Assembly: GCF_023065955.2 (NCBI RefSeq)
Contig: NW_026622986.1
Location: forward strand, 17,199,848 to 17,263,847
DNA length: 64,000 nucleotides
From: Ursus arctos
Lineage: Eukaryota > Chordata > Mammalia > Carnivora > Ursidae
Direction: 5' to 3'
The translations under genes and the position numbers were made by a program. Numbering within the stretch: position 1 is the first letter of the stretch; every line of letters starts with the position of its first letter. Positions 1 through 9,900 of the stretch are shown here, one piece after another. The notes beneath the pieces were generated by a model. It ran no database searches. It was not told the DNA's origin and was given only the letters and a program-made list of their open reading frames with translations.

Positions 1-95
1 CCCTCCTTACTACCCATCACCGGTCTATCCCATTCCCCTGCCCCCCTCCCCTCTGAGGCCCTCAGTTTGTTTCTCATAGTCCATATATATCTAAT
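1..95 (-). mobile_element. L1 3' end fragment cut by the window edge
   Basis: The C-rich segment (CCCATTCCCC, then CCCTCCCCTCTGAGG and CCCTCAGTTTGTTTCTC) is the reverse complement of the carnivore L1 3' UTR. It matches the copies at 36550 and 40936 in this window. The rest of the element lies outside the window. Confidence 0.7.
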
Positions 96-834
96 GTTCT
101 TATCTCCATTCTCTTTTAAGAAACAGTTTCAAGCTTCCTTACCATTTGATCACTTCTTCTTAAATTCTTCCAGTTTGTCCATGCACCTTAAACTATGGTA
201 CACCAAACTGCACACAAGGGTGGTGGGGACAATGTAGAGTGTTGAATGCAGTAGAGCTATTTGAGATCATAGGTTTCTTAAAGAAGTAAGCCTTTCTGGA
301 GTAGGCATATTGTAATTATAGTTTGAAAATACAAGTAAGATATGAAGAAAAGAAAACAGATGAGGAACATTTAAATAAATGCTTAGAAATGGAGCAGAGG
401 GAAGAAGGGGTTCTTGGCCTAGAACAAAATGTGAGTGAAACTGGGGAATGTGTTAAAACTCTTGGAATTAGGTGGAGTAGGTTAAGGTGATTAGGTGCAT
501 AGTGATCCTCAAGTGTGATTTTGGATCAAATGGGTAATTTCAAAGAGGAATTTTAGTGGACTTCTGTATTGTAGCAGGAAGAAGCACATTAGCAAAGAAA
601 TATTCAGATTTGGTAGGACAAGTAGGAAGGGGCTACTATTACCTAATAAAAGATTTTTGCATGGAGAGGGTGCAGGTTAAGAAAGTCATGTAAGCAAGAA
701 GATGTAGGGTTCTGCAGGAGGAGTTTTGGTGAAGTTATGAAGCAGAAAAACTCTTTGTGGTGCAGAGTAAGGTTTTTGGTAAAAGGAAGAAGTTACAATC
801 AGAATAGGTAACATATAGAAGGCCTGTGTGTGAG
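96..834. other. No recognisable feature
   Basis: This is AT-rich unique sequence. I see no exon, RNA gene or repeat that I can name. Confidence 0.5.
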
Positions 835-1045
835 ATGTTATTCTAAGTGTTTCCCATCTATTAGCACTTCGGTCTTCACAATAGGCCTGTGATTATCCCC
901 ATTCCTGAATGAGATTATTCACCCAAAACTAAGTGAAGTAATTTGCTGAATGTTATATAGGCCGTAAGATGGCAGAGCTGAGACCTTAATTCTGGTAGTC
1001 TGGCTCCAAAATCTGTCCTCTTAATCACTGTATTTTATTTCACTA
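835..1045 (-). repeat. MIR-family ancient SINE
   Basis: The segment follows the reversed MIR core: an interval around TTAGCACTT, then a diverged version of the reversed 'ATGAGGAAACTGAGGC... cacagctagtaag...' stretch, then GGCAGAGCTGAGA and 'TCTTAATCACT' near the end. It is strongly diverged, as expected for an old mammal-wide repeat. Confidence 0.65.
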
Positions 1046-1845
1046 TACTTTACTAACTGAACTTTACTATGATGGTTGATGTCAACCTACCTTCTTTCAC
1101 ATCTCATGAATAACTTATCTGTGCCCTTTTTTCTTGCATGGTGCCACCTTTCCTACTCCCTTCAAGGGGCCAGTGCCTTCCTTACCCTTTCTTTTCCCTA
1201 CTATTAAAAACTACTGTCTGCAAAGAAGCTGATAAGCTCATTCATGTCAAGGACTAAATGACTGATCTGGGTTAAGGAAAATAATAGTATTCCAGGGTTC
1301 AGTTTTTTAGGGGTACGGGAATGTTAAGGGGCCATAAATCCTTAACCCAAAAGTATATATGGTCTAGAAAGAGAAGTATGTTGGTTGAATGATTTTCTCT
1401 ACCCTTCAAATGATGCCATTATTTCACTGACCCAGGGCTTATGGAATCCTTCTGGCAGAAATGAAGTAGGAACATAAAAGTGAGAATAGGAGAATAAGAG
1501 CTACATCTTTATTATATTGATCCAGTGATTTTTAGAAATACCTATTATTTACCTAATTCATTGTTGGGTGGAAGAGTTCTAGTATAACTCCAAGAAATAT
1601 AGACTCTAAGAAAAGCTACAACTCCTGAACAGTCATAGATTAAAAGATAGAGCCAAGAATTGCTTTTGTTCCTTTACTTCCTTAAAAAATAAAACCCTCT
1701 CAATTGTGTCTATGATTTATCTGCCCTAGGAATCTTAAAATCTGGGAATATTACCCTAGAGTTATCCTTGATACCTCTCTTTTTCTTATTCCACATCAAT
1801 CATCAAGCCCTTTCATTTCTTTCTTTATAAGATTTCTCATATATT
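1046..1845. other. No recognisable feature
   Basis: Unique AT-rich intronic or upstream sequence. No exon with convincing splice sites or named repeat was seen. Confidence 0.45.
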
Positions 1846-2215
1846 TTGATCGAGTTCAGTTCAGTGAATATTTATCGTATACATGCTTTATGCCAGATAC
1901 TGTGCTCTGGTCATACAAGTACCCCTATCTCAAATTTCTCATTTTCTAGGAGAGAATATAGCATGATACAAGCAATCCTAGAAGTGTGCTTAAATACAAA
2001 AGCAGTATACAGTAGAGAATTACTCTGCCAGGGAAGGTCAGAAAAACTTGGAAAGGAGGTGATGCTTGAATAGAGTTTTCAAGGATGAATAGGAGTTCAT
2101 CAGAATAATGGCAGGGCAGCAAAATATTCTAGTTAGAAGGCAAAGGATAGGCAAAGACGTTTTGAAAAAGCACAATGTGGCCTGGCAGCTACAAGTATCT
2201 TGCTGAAGTTTGAGT
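1846..2215 (+). repeat. Ancient LINE-type relic (L2/CR1-class)
   Basis: The text resembles a common old mammalian repeat: 'ttcagtgaatatttat... tgccagatactgtgctctgg', then 'gagagaata', then 'ggaaaggaggtgatgcttgaatagag' with small changes. Similar wording recurs near 16700-17300 and 57050-57800. Subfamily is uncertain. Confidence 0.45.
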
Positions 2216-2974
2216 GAAGACATAGTAGAAAATTACCTATTCTGTTTTTCTCCTCGTCAGGATCTATATATGCCTAGAGCATCAACTTGTTTATTTCCAT
2301 CTTTGTGGTTATTGAAGCTCTAGTCTTTTTTCATTACTGTGCTAGAGTCTTACCTGTGTGCCACTCCTTGAGACTTTAGCTACTATATTTTGACCCCTAA
2401 GTATTTGTCCTCAATCCCCAACTCTCCGTGATAGGAACTAATCTCTAAGGGTGGTGGAAGGAATGACAACTTTACTTGTATCTAATGACCATATAGGTTT
2501 CACAATCAGATTTGCATATAGTAATTTTGAAAATCTTTTGAAGTTAAGGGACTAATATGAAAATAGTGTTAGTACTTTTGTTAGTCACAGTAATATAACT
2601 TACTGTACCAAATTGTTTAATTCATTTTAGCAAGTGTGGTTTTCTGCTCTTTGTCCATGCAGTAGCACAATATTGAGAAAATAAACAGTGGTGGAAAACA
2701 GGAAGAGGAGTCCTCTCTTCCTTACCTGAGAGAAAAAACTTTACTTAAATTTATACTCCTGCAGTTACTGGCTTTAATAAATAAGCTCTCTAAGAGAGAA
2801 AAATCATAGAGAAACATTTATTTAGTTTCTTCTATTCATCCTAAAATTTAAAACGTAAACAGAAAGGAAGACTACTTGTTAAATGAATATACTGCTTTAA
2901 AATGAAACAATGTGGACAATAGTGTCAAAGCAAACCGATTTTTGTGTTAATTTATTTGTAACTTCTTTTTTAAG
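2216..2974. other. Intron/upstream sequence with no recognised element
   Basis: Unique AT-rich sequence leading to the splice acceptor of the exon at 2975. A polypyrimidine tract lies at about 2961-2971. Confidence 0.45.
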
Positions 2975-3065
2975 GATGCTGGGGAGTTTTATGCTAAATA
3001 TAAAGAAACAAGATTGAAGAAAAAGGAAGACGCATTGACCAGAGCTGAACTTGAAACACTTCAAA
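2975..3065 (+). CDS. Internal coding exon of an unrecognised protein-coding gene
   Basis: The exon is preceded by a pyrimidine-rich tract ending in AAG at 2972-2974 and followed by a strong donor (GTGAGT at 3066). It is open in one frame from its first base, giving 30 codons plus one extra nucleotide, so it ends in phase 1. The peptide starts DAGEFYAKYKETRLKKKEDA and is strongly charged (Lys/Glu/Arg), likely helical or coiled-coil, with no membrane segment. The single leftover A joins the exon at 21467 to make an AAA Lys codon, so the two exons are phase-compatible neighbours across an intron of 18,401 bases. I do not recognise the protein family. The exon is too short to appear as an ATG-to-stop ORF. 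The exon call is firm; the product is unknown. Confidence 0.8.
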
Positions 3066-3759
3066 GTGAGTTTTAAACATTGTCTTACTGTGTTAACAAT
3101 ATCATATAAAACTGATTATTTAAATAGGGATTTTCCCTTAAAGTCAGCAGTAATTAAATGTTGTGTGCTTTCTTTACCATTCTCTAAGTAGAGTTACTTC
3201 CTTAATGTATTATATGTGGAAAATATTATATTAGTAATTATTGAACCACCCACAGTTCAGTATCAGAGGAGAGATAAAATCAACATGGGGTCGTAGAATT
3301 CTTCAAATCCAGGAGGCATCCAAAATCCAGAAAGTCCTAAAATACTCCAGTGCTGTAGTTGTCATTGATTTTTAGTGCCAAGTCTGTCCAGTTGATCACT
3401 CAACTTGCTGTAAAACAGTAGCAAATGGGAAACCTGGAAATATCAAGGATTTTTGTTTTGAAAGACTTTGTTTCATTCATCAGTGTATTGTTATAACATG
3501 AAACCCTTGACTAAATTATCAGTATGTTGAAAAGAAGTCTTCTATTGAACACTAAAGGGAGTTCTTGCTGATTTTAGGAAATGTTGACTTTACAGTTAAA
3601 GAAGGCATTTCCTAGCCCTGGTCTTCTTGTCTAATTTTGCCATATCTACATCTTTCCCACATATTTACACTCTTCCCTTTACTTTGCTTTATTTTTATTC
3701 AGAGCATTTAACACTACTTAACATTAATTTATTTGTTAATTTACCATCTGGTTCTCCCA

Positions 3760-3885
3760 ATAGAGTGTAAGTTCTATGAGGGTAGGGACTTGATCTGTTT
3801 TGTTCACTGCTTTGTCTATCCAAATACCTTAAACAGACCCTGCCACATAGTAGGTCCACAGTAAATACTTGTTGACTGAATTTGT
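3760..3885 (+). repeat. L2 LINE 3' fragment
   Basis: The order of phrases matches the L2 3' end: 'gtaagttctatgagggtaggga', 'tctgttttgttcactgct', 'ccacatagtaggtccacagtaaatacttgttgactgaat'. It lies in the intron after the exon at 2975. Confidence 0.7.
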
Positions 3886-3988
3886 GGAGGTGAAATCTCT
3901 ATTCTTTTAAAAATTCCAATATGAGTATTTGGGGTTTAGACTTCATTTCCCTCCACCTACCTGGATTCCTAAAGAAGCGCATGCTGTT

Positions 3989-4194
3989 GGGGCACCTGGG
4001 TGGCTCAGTTGGTTAGGCGTCTGCATTCAGCTCAGGTCATGGTCTGGGAATCCTGGAATTGAGCCCCATGTAGTCAGGCTCCCCACTCAGTGGGGAGTCT
4101 GCTTCTCCCTCTCCCTCTTCTCCTCCCCCTGCTTCTATTTCTTCTATTTATTTATTTATTTACAAATAAATAAAATCTTAAAAAAATATTTTAC
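3989..4194 (+). mobile_element. can-SINE (tRNA-derived carnivore SINE)
   Basis: It has the head GGCACCTGGGTGGCTCAG, CTCAGGTCATG (B-box region), a CT-rich middle and an AATAAATAAAATCTTAAA tail. A diverged target-site duplication, AAAGAAGCGCATGCTGT (3971) versus AAAGAAGTGTATGGTGT (4195), flanks it, so it is an older copy. The open frame starting at 3929 is only this SINE read through. Confidence 0.93.
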
Positions 4195-4378
4195 AAAGAA
4201 GTGTATGGTGTCATGATACCAATCTGGGCACAGGAGACAACACAACAATAATTAACAACAGGTCACCTCACGCATAAAATGCACACACACGCACAGCACA
4301 CATAGTGTCACAAAGCAATTCGAGTGCTTTTGAAGAGGGTGTACAGTAAAAGCTGTTCTTGCAGCCCATATAAGTATA

Positions 4379-4676
4379 TTCGACCCTTGAACAATGGGGA
4401 TTAGGAGCACTGACTCCCCAAAAACTGAACTACTAATAGCCTCCTCTTGACTAAGAGCGTTACTGGGAACTCAAACAGTTGATTAACACATATTTTGTAT
4501 GTTTTATATATTATATGCTGTATTCTTACAATAAAGTAATCTAGAGAAAAGAAAATGTTAAGAAAATCATAAGGTACAGAAAATACTTTAACAGCACTGT
4601 ATGGTATATATTGAAAACAATCTGCATATAAGTGGACCCACACAGTTCAAACCTGTGTCATTTAAGGGTCAGCTGT
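4379..4676 (-). mobile_element. Tigger/MER2-like non-autonomous DNA transposon
   Basis: Terminal inverted repeats are visible: CGACCCTTGAACAA at the left end and the complement TTAAGGGTCAGCTG at the right, with flanking TA. Internal phrases such as 'aagtggacccacacagttcaaacc' match the MER2/Tigger group of pogo-type elements. It is about 300 bp, non-coding and old. Orientation is assigned by the 'gggtttgaactgtg' end lying on the complement. Confidence 0.75.
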
Positions 4677-4953
4677 AATTTAGCCAAAGCAAACTGGAAG
4701 AGAGCAGCTGTCGTATTAGTATACCATGCATCCAATTCACACACTTAATATATAGAAAAATGGTGATAACTATATCCCTTCAGAAGGTCCTCGTTTTCTG
4801 CCTTCACCCTGGCACCAGACAATTGTTTGAGAAGAGAAAAGAACATTGTGTTCTCTCCAAACGAAAGAGTACATTGCCACTACCTAAATGTGTGACTTTG
4901 AGGATTTTAGTTTCCCATCTGTCAAAAAAACATGCTGGGCTAAATGGTCCACC

Positions 4954-5425
4954 AGTATTAGTTTTCTATTGCTGCTCTCACAAATGGCCACAAATTTAGT
5001 GGCTTAAACACAAATTTTTTATCTCACAGTTGTGTAAGTCAGAAGTCCAGCATGGGTCTCATTGGGCTAAAAACAAGGTTTCCCAAGCAGGGCTGCATTC
5101 TTTTTCCAGCTTCTAGAGGTCCCCCATATTCCTTGGATCATGTTCTTCTTCCTCCATCTTCAAATGCAGATGTGTGATGTCTGACTTTTCTTCTATAGTC
5201 ACATCTTTCTCTGACCGTAACTGGGTAAAGTTCTGTGCTTTTAAGGACCCATGTGATTAGATTGGGCAAATTTGGGTAATTCAGGATAATCTCCCATCTC
5301 AGGGTGCTCAACCCTAACCACATTTGCAAAGTCCCTTTTGCCATATAAGGTAAAATATTGCCAGATTCCAGAAATAGAATGTGGACATCTTTAAGGGTCC
5401 ATTTTTCTCCCTATTACAATCCCTC
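4954..5425 (-). mobile_element. Old MaLR-type LTR, antisense
   Basis: It begins CCAGTATTAGTTTTCTATTGC and continues with 'agtggcttaaac', 'ctcacagttgtgtaagtcagaagtcc' and 'tttaaggacccatgtgattag', phrases seen in the reverse complement of ERVL-MaLR-class LTRs. It ends near 'ctccctattaca'. No internal retroviral sequence flanks it. Subfamily is uncertain. Confidence 0.6.
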
Positions 5426-5427
5426 GG

Positions 5428-5545
5428 GTGTCTGGGCAGCTTTAGAACAGGGGTTGTTTCTTTTTCATCTTTATGTCTGCAGAATTGACTATGGTGTCTT
5501 GGCACATAATGGATATATTGGATGAATATATGAATTAATGTAATT
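5428..5545 (+). repeat. Possible L2 3' fragment
   Basis: 'ctttatgtctgcagaattgactatggtgtcttggcacataatggatatattggatgaa' resembles a worn L2 3' end. It is weakly conserved. Confidence 0.4.
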
Positions 5546-5627
5546 CCATAAATATTAATGAGAATCTATCCTGTATACAACACTGTTTCAAAGAGCATAT
5601 AATTTAATTCAAAAAGTTTCAACAGTT

Positions 5628-5803
5628 GTGGCTGGGTGGCTCAGTCAGGTAGGCATCCAACTCTTGGTTTCAGCTCAGGTCATGATCTCGGGGTCCTGGG
5701 ATGGAGCCCCAAGTTGGGCTCTGCACTCAGGAGGGAGTCTGCTTCCCCTCTCCCTCTGCCCCTCCCCCCTCACATAAATAAATAAATAATAATAATATTC
5801 AAG
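5628..5803 (+). mobile_element. can-SINE
   Basis: GGCTGGGTGGCTCAGTCAGG head, TCAGGTCATGATCTCGGGGTCCTGG middle, CT-rich block and an (AATA)n tail. It is older and shorter than the neighbours at 5856 and 6859. Confidence 0.88.
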
Positions 5804-5855
5804 TCAACTATGTCATTGTTTAAAGCAGATTTATGTTAAGAGGGAAGAGTTTAGG

Positions 5856-6060
5856 GGCGCCTGGGTGGCACAGCGTTAAGCGTCTGCCTTCGGCTCAGGG
5901 CGTGATCCCGGCGTTATGGGATCGAGCCCCACATCAGGCTCTTCTGCTATGAGCCTGCTTCTTCTTCTCCCACTCCCCCTGCTTGTGTTCCCTCTCTCGC
6001 TGGCTGTCTCTATCTCTGTCGAATAAATAAATAAAATCTTTCAAAAAAAAAAAAAAAAAA
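5856..6060 (+). mobile_element. Young can-SINE (ursid-like form)
   Basis: It reads GGGCGCCTGGGTGGCACAGC, CTCAGGGCGTGATCCCGGCG, TATGGGATCGAGCCCCACAT, CCACTCCCCCTGCTTGTGTT and TCTCGCTGGCTGTCTC, followed by (AATA)n and an 18-A tail. A perfect 13-bp target-site duplication GGAAGAGTTTAGG lies at 5843-5855 and 6061-6073. This is the form I associate with ursid genomes. Confidence 0.95.
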
Positions 6061-6073
6061 GGAAGAGTTTAGG

Positions 6074-6858
6074 ATGATAGAGGATTACATATTAAGGTAC
6101 ATGTTGGGGAGGAAGGGTGGGAAAATTATTATTGTTATATTAAACCTAAGATTGAAACAGAAGCTCAAGTTATAGCAATTGTTAATTATGTTGAGTAAAT
6201 CAATAAATAAGTGAAACTCTTAAGTGTACTATTTATGTAATTGTTTTCAAGTAAAATTGTTACATAAAATTTTTCTAAGGTTTTTAAGTCAAGTCAGAAG
6301 GAGGGGGGAAATCACATTTACAAAAAAAGAGGAAAATATCAAACTAACCCAAAATTTACCTGTAGAGTCAAGGTGAATATACATTTTATTACTTTCATAG
6401 ACACAGCTTATCATTTTTATGTAGCTTTTGTAACAAACCACTTAATTGTTATAATTTTGGCATATAAGAATTATGTAGTAATGATGGGTTAAGTATGTAC
6501 ACTACAACTTAGAAAATAGGGGTTAGGCATAAAATATTTATCACAATGTAAGATAATTTATCACAACATAAAAATTCCTTTTAAAGTTTATGACCATTTT
6601 CACAAAATCAAAGATTTTTGTTATAAGCATTTGATAGAAATTTTCAAACAGATTAATAATTTTTATTTTGTTAATTGTCTAATAAAAAAGATGATTAAAG
6701 AAACACATTTTCAAATACATAAATATCTAAAAACTGTTTGCCAGTAAAAATATATAGTAATCTTTTAAAAAGTTTGAAAATTCATCACTAATTTTGCAGT
6801 TACTGAACCTCAAAGTGGAAAAAAATAAATACCAAAAAGCATATTAAAAACAATACTC
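6074..6858. other. Intronic AT-rich sequence, no named element
   Basis: No exon, RNA gene or repeat recognised. Several A/T-rich stretches are present. Confidence 0.45.
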
Positions 6859-7068
6859 GGGGCGCCTGGGTGGCACAGCGGTTAAGCGCCTGCCTTCGGC
6901 TCAGGGCGTGATCCCGGCGTTATGGGATCGAGCCCCACGTCAGGCTCCTCCACTGTGAGCCTGCTTCTTCCTCTCCCACTCCCCCTGCTTGTGTTCCCTC
7001 TCTCGCTGGCTGTCTCTATCTCTGTCAAATAAATAAATAAATAAATAAATCTTTAAAAAAAAAAAAAA
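6859..7068 (+). mobile_element. Young can-SINE (ursid-like form)
   Basis: Nearly identical to the copy at 5856, in the same orientation about 1 kb away. Its perfect 13-bp duplication AAAAACAATACTC (6846-6858 and 7069-7081) and long A tail indicate a recent insertion. Confidence 0.95.
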
Positions 7069-7319
7069 AAAAACAATACTCATACCAGGCATGAGTAATA
7101 ATACTTCTAATGCTCATGTTTTTGATATCAGTGGTATGTGAAAAGTGATGGTATCAACATTAAGAATGTTAAAGAACAGTCACATTATTAATAATGTCAG
7201 AAACTGTCATGTATTTTTTAATGTAGTCTCTAATGGTTTACATGCAAAGAATCTTTTAATTAATTTTGTTAACTTCATTACAGTGTTCTGTATTGTATAC
7301 TTTAGAATTAATATATAAA

Positions 7320-7590
7320 GACCCCATATCCCCCAGTGTGCATTTCATTTGCCCCTATCCTTCTTAATTTTAAAGACCATCATTGGAATACTGAGTTCAT
7401 AATAACATTTCCATCTGCTTAATTGAGTAAATGCATCTCATGCAGATTAGCAGAAGCTATTTTATGCTGCCTGTTTTTCATGACCTAATTGTTAATCTGC
7501 CCTCAAGTCTGTCTGCTCCACTGCTGAGATTGTGCAGTTGCCTCAGAGGGCCGTACCAGAATATACATTGAGTAAGGTGTAGTGGTCTTA
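7320..7590. other. Unique block that may be a conserved non-coding element
   Basis: This stretch is repeat-free and of balanced composition between SINE copies. It has many homeobox-like ATTA/TAAT cores (AATTGAGTAAATGCATCTC, CCTAATTGTTAATCTGCC). That is the usual look of mammalian conserved enhancers, but no alignment is available, so this is a guess from texture. Confidence 0.25.
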
Positions 7591-7925
7591 TTTAAATGGT
7601 ATATCAAAGGGGGAAATACAAAAAGGGTGATTTCTTAAAAATAAATACCATTGTTCTGGGAGTCTGTGCAAAAAATGTGATATCTCTTTGGAAAATTTGA
7701 AGCCCTTATTTCTTTATTACAAATTTAATCATTTTTATGTTTTAGGTTTAAATAAGTTGAATATTTATTAATATGACTTTTTCATTGTTGTATGTATATT
7801 ATACATTCTTTAATTATGTGAGTTTCATTCTAAGTCAGTAGTTGTGAATTCTAAGTACTATAATGAAACCAGCCCATATCATGAATGGGAAAAACGAATG
7901 ATTTTATAAAGAAATTGGTTGTAGG

Positions 7926-8097
7926 AGCGCTTATGTGGCTCAGTCAGTTGAGTGTCTGCCTTCAGCTCAGGTAATGATCTTAGGGTCCTGAGATCGACCC
8001 CCATATCCAGCTCCCTGCTCAGCGGGAGCCTGCCTCTCCCTCTCCCTCTGCTTGTGCTCTCTCTCTGTCAAATAAATAAATAAAATCTTTTTAAAAA
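7926..8097 (+). mobile_element. can-SINE
   Basis: Head 'gagcgcttatgtggctcagtcag', then 'cagctcaggtaatgatctt', CT-rich 'ctctccctctccctctgc', 'tctctctctgtcaaataaataaataaaatc' tail. Moderately diverged. Confidence 0.92.
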
Positions 8098-8339
8098 AGT
8101 AAGTATTCTTGAAGTATAAAAATCAGTATTCTTATAATCATGTTATCTAGAGAATTCATATCATACTCTGAGATTCTGTTAACAATGGAACTGGCTCTAA
8201 ATGATGTTGGATTTTCTTGAGGTCAGCCTACAAAGACTCCTTTGTATATCATGAGCAGTTAGGAGCATCATGTTCAGTGTTGGAGATCCAGTTCACCATG
8301 TATTAAATGAGAATTTCTAAGATAATGTAAGATTTTTCT

Positions 8340-8639
8340 CATTGCTGTCAGGTTCAGTATCCTTATGTCTAGGCTAGCTTCTTCCGAATTTCAGCCAGAT
8401 ATCGATTTGCCATTCTTGCTTGTTGGATCAAAACTAATTTGTTCCACATACACTGGAAGAGGAATCAGGGGTAGAAACTGCTGTAGGAACCAGCACCTGG
8501 AAGGAAAACCCCAACCATAAACCCTGGATTGCTGGAGGCTCGGTGAGGACAACTCTGAGAGTTGAAAACTCCAGGGGGCCTCAATCAAAGAACTCCCACC
8601 ATACTGTGAGACTTACCTCCAGGAGCCAAAATCTACCAT
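8340..8639. other. Unassigned moderately GC-rich sequence
   Basis: This block lies just before the antisense L1 3' end at 8640. It contains a 65-codon antisense frame (8391-8588) with no recognisable protein features and no splice or start context. I cannot name it; it may be a fragment of an old LINE. Confidence 0.3.
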
Positions 8640-9900
8640 CTTAACCATTTTTAAGTACATAGTTACGTGGTGTTACATATATTCATAATGTTTACAGCCA
8701 TCACCCCATTCATCTCCCATAGCTCTTTTCATCTTGTAAAGCTGAAACTTTGTACGCATTAAGCAGTAACTCCCCATTCTCACCTCCTTCCAACCCCTGG
8801 CAACCACCATTCTACTTTCTGTCTCTCTGATTTTGACTACTCTAAGTGTCTCATATAAGGCTGATCATTACAATATTTGTCTTTTGTGACTGGCGTATTT
8901 CACTCAGCATAGTGTCCTCAAGGCTTATCCATGTTACGGCATGTGTCAGAATTTCCTTCTCTTTTAAAACTGACTATTATACCATTATATGTTTATACCA
9001 CATTTTGCTTATCTATTCGAATATCTGTCAGTGGATACTTGGGTTGCTTTTACTTTTTAGCTGTTATGAATAACTCTGCTATGAACATGGGTATACGAAT
9101 AACTGTTTGAGTCCCTGGCTTCAGTTCTTCTGGTGTATACACAGAGGTGGGATTGCTGGATCATACTGTAATTCTATTTTTAGTTTTTAAGTAGTCTCCA
9201 TGCCCAGGGTGGAACCCAAGTTGGGGCACAACCCTGAGACAGACCTGAGCTGAGATCAAGAGTTAGATGCTTAACCGACTGAGCCACCCAGGCACCCCAA
9301 TTCTGTTTTTAATTTTTTGAGGAACCAACATCCTGTTTTCCATAACAGCTATACCATTTTACATTCCTACCAACAGTGCACAATGGTTCCAATTTCCTGA
9401 CATCTTTGCCAACACTAATTTTCTGCCTTTTTTTTTTTTTTTATTGTAGCCATCCTGATGGGTGTTTCTTTGGAGAAATGTCTATTGAAGTCCTGTACTC
9501 AGTTTTAAATTGGATTGTTTTTTGTTGTTAAGTTTTATGAGTTCTCTATATATTCTGGATATTATCCCTTATCAGATATATGATTTGCAAATATTTTCTC
9601 CCATTTTGTGGGTTGCCTTTTTACTCAGTTGACATTGTCTTTTGATGCACAGAATTTTTTGATTTTCATGAAGTCTAATTTGTTTTCTCTTATGCCTTTG
9701 TCGTCATATCAAAGAAATCATTGCCAAATCCAGTGTCATATAGCTTTTGCCCTATATTTTCTTCAAAGAGTACTATAGTTTAAGGTCTTACAGTTAGGTC
9801 TTTGATCCATTTGAACTTCATTTCATAGTGGGTAAGGGTCTAACTTCTTTATTTTGCATGTGGATATCTAGTTTTCCCAGCATCATTTGTTGAATTGTTA
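8640..9900 (-). mobile_element. Degenerate antisense L1, 3' portion
   Basis: It starts with reversed L1M-type 3' UTR phrases ('ccatcttaaccatttttaagt', 'cccctggcaaccaccattctac', 'tttgactactctaagtg'). It continues into reversed ORF2 text ('ccattttacattcctaccaacagtgca', 'attgtagccatcctgatggg'). Every frame is broken. A can-SINE is inserted at 9189-9298. Confidence 0.85.
9189..9298 (-). mobile_element. Old short can-SINE
   Basis: The reversed head 'cttaaccgactgagccacccaggcacccc' ends the element. It lacks the CT-rich middle, like the copies at 32412 and 35630. A diverged duplication, ATTCTATTTTTAGTTTTT versus ATTCTGTTTTTAATTTTT, flanks it, and it splits the L1 at 8640-9900. Confidence 0.88.
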
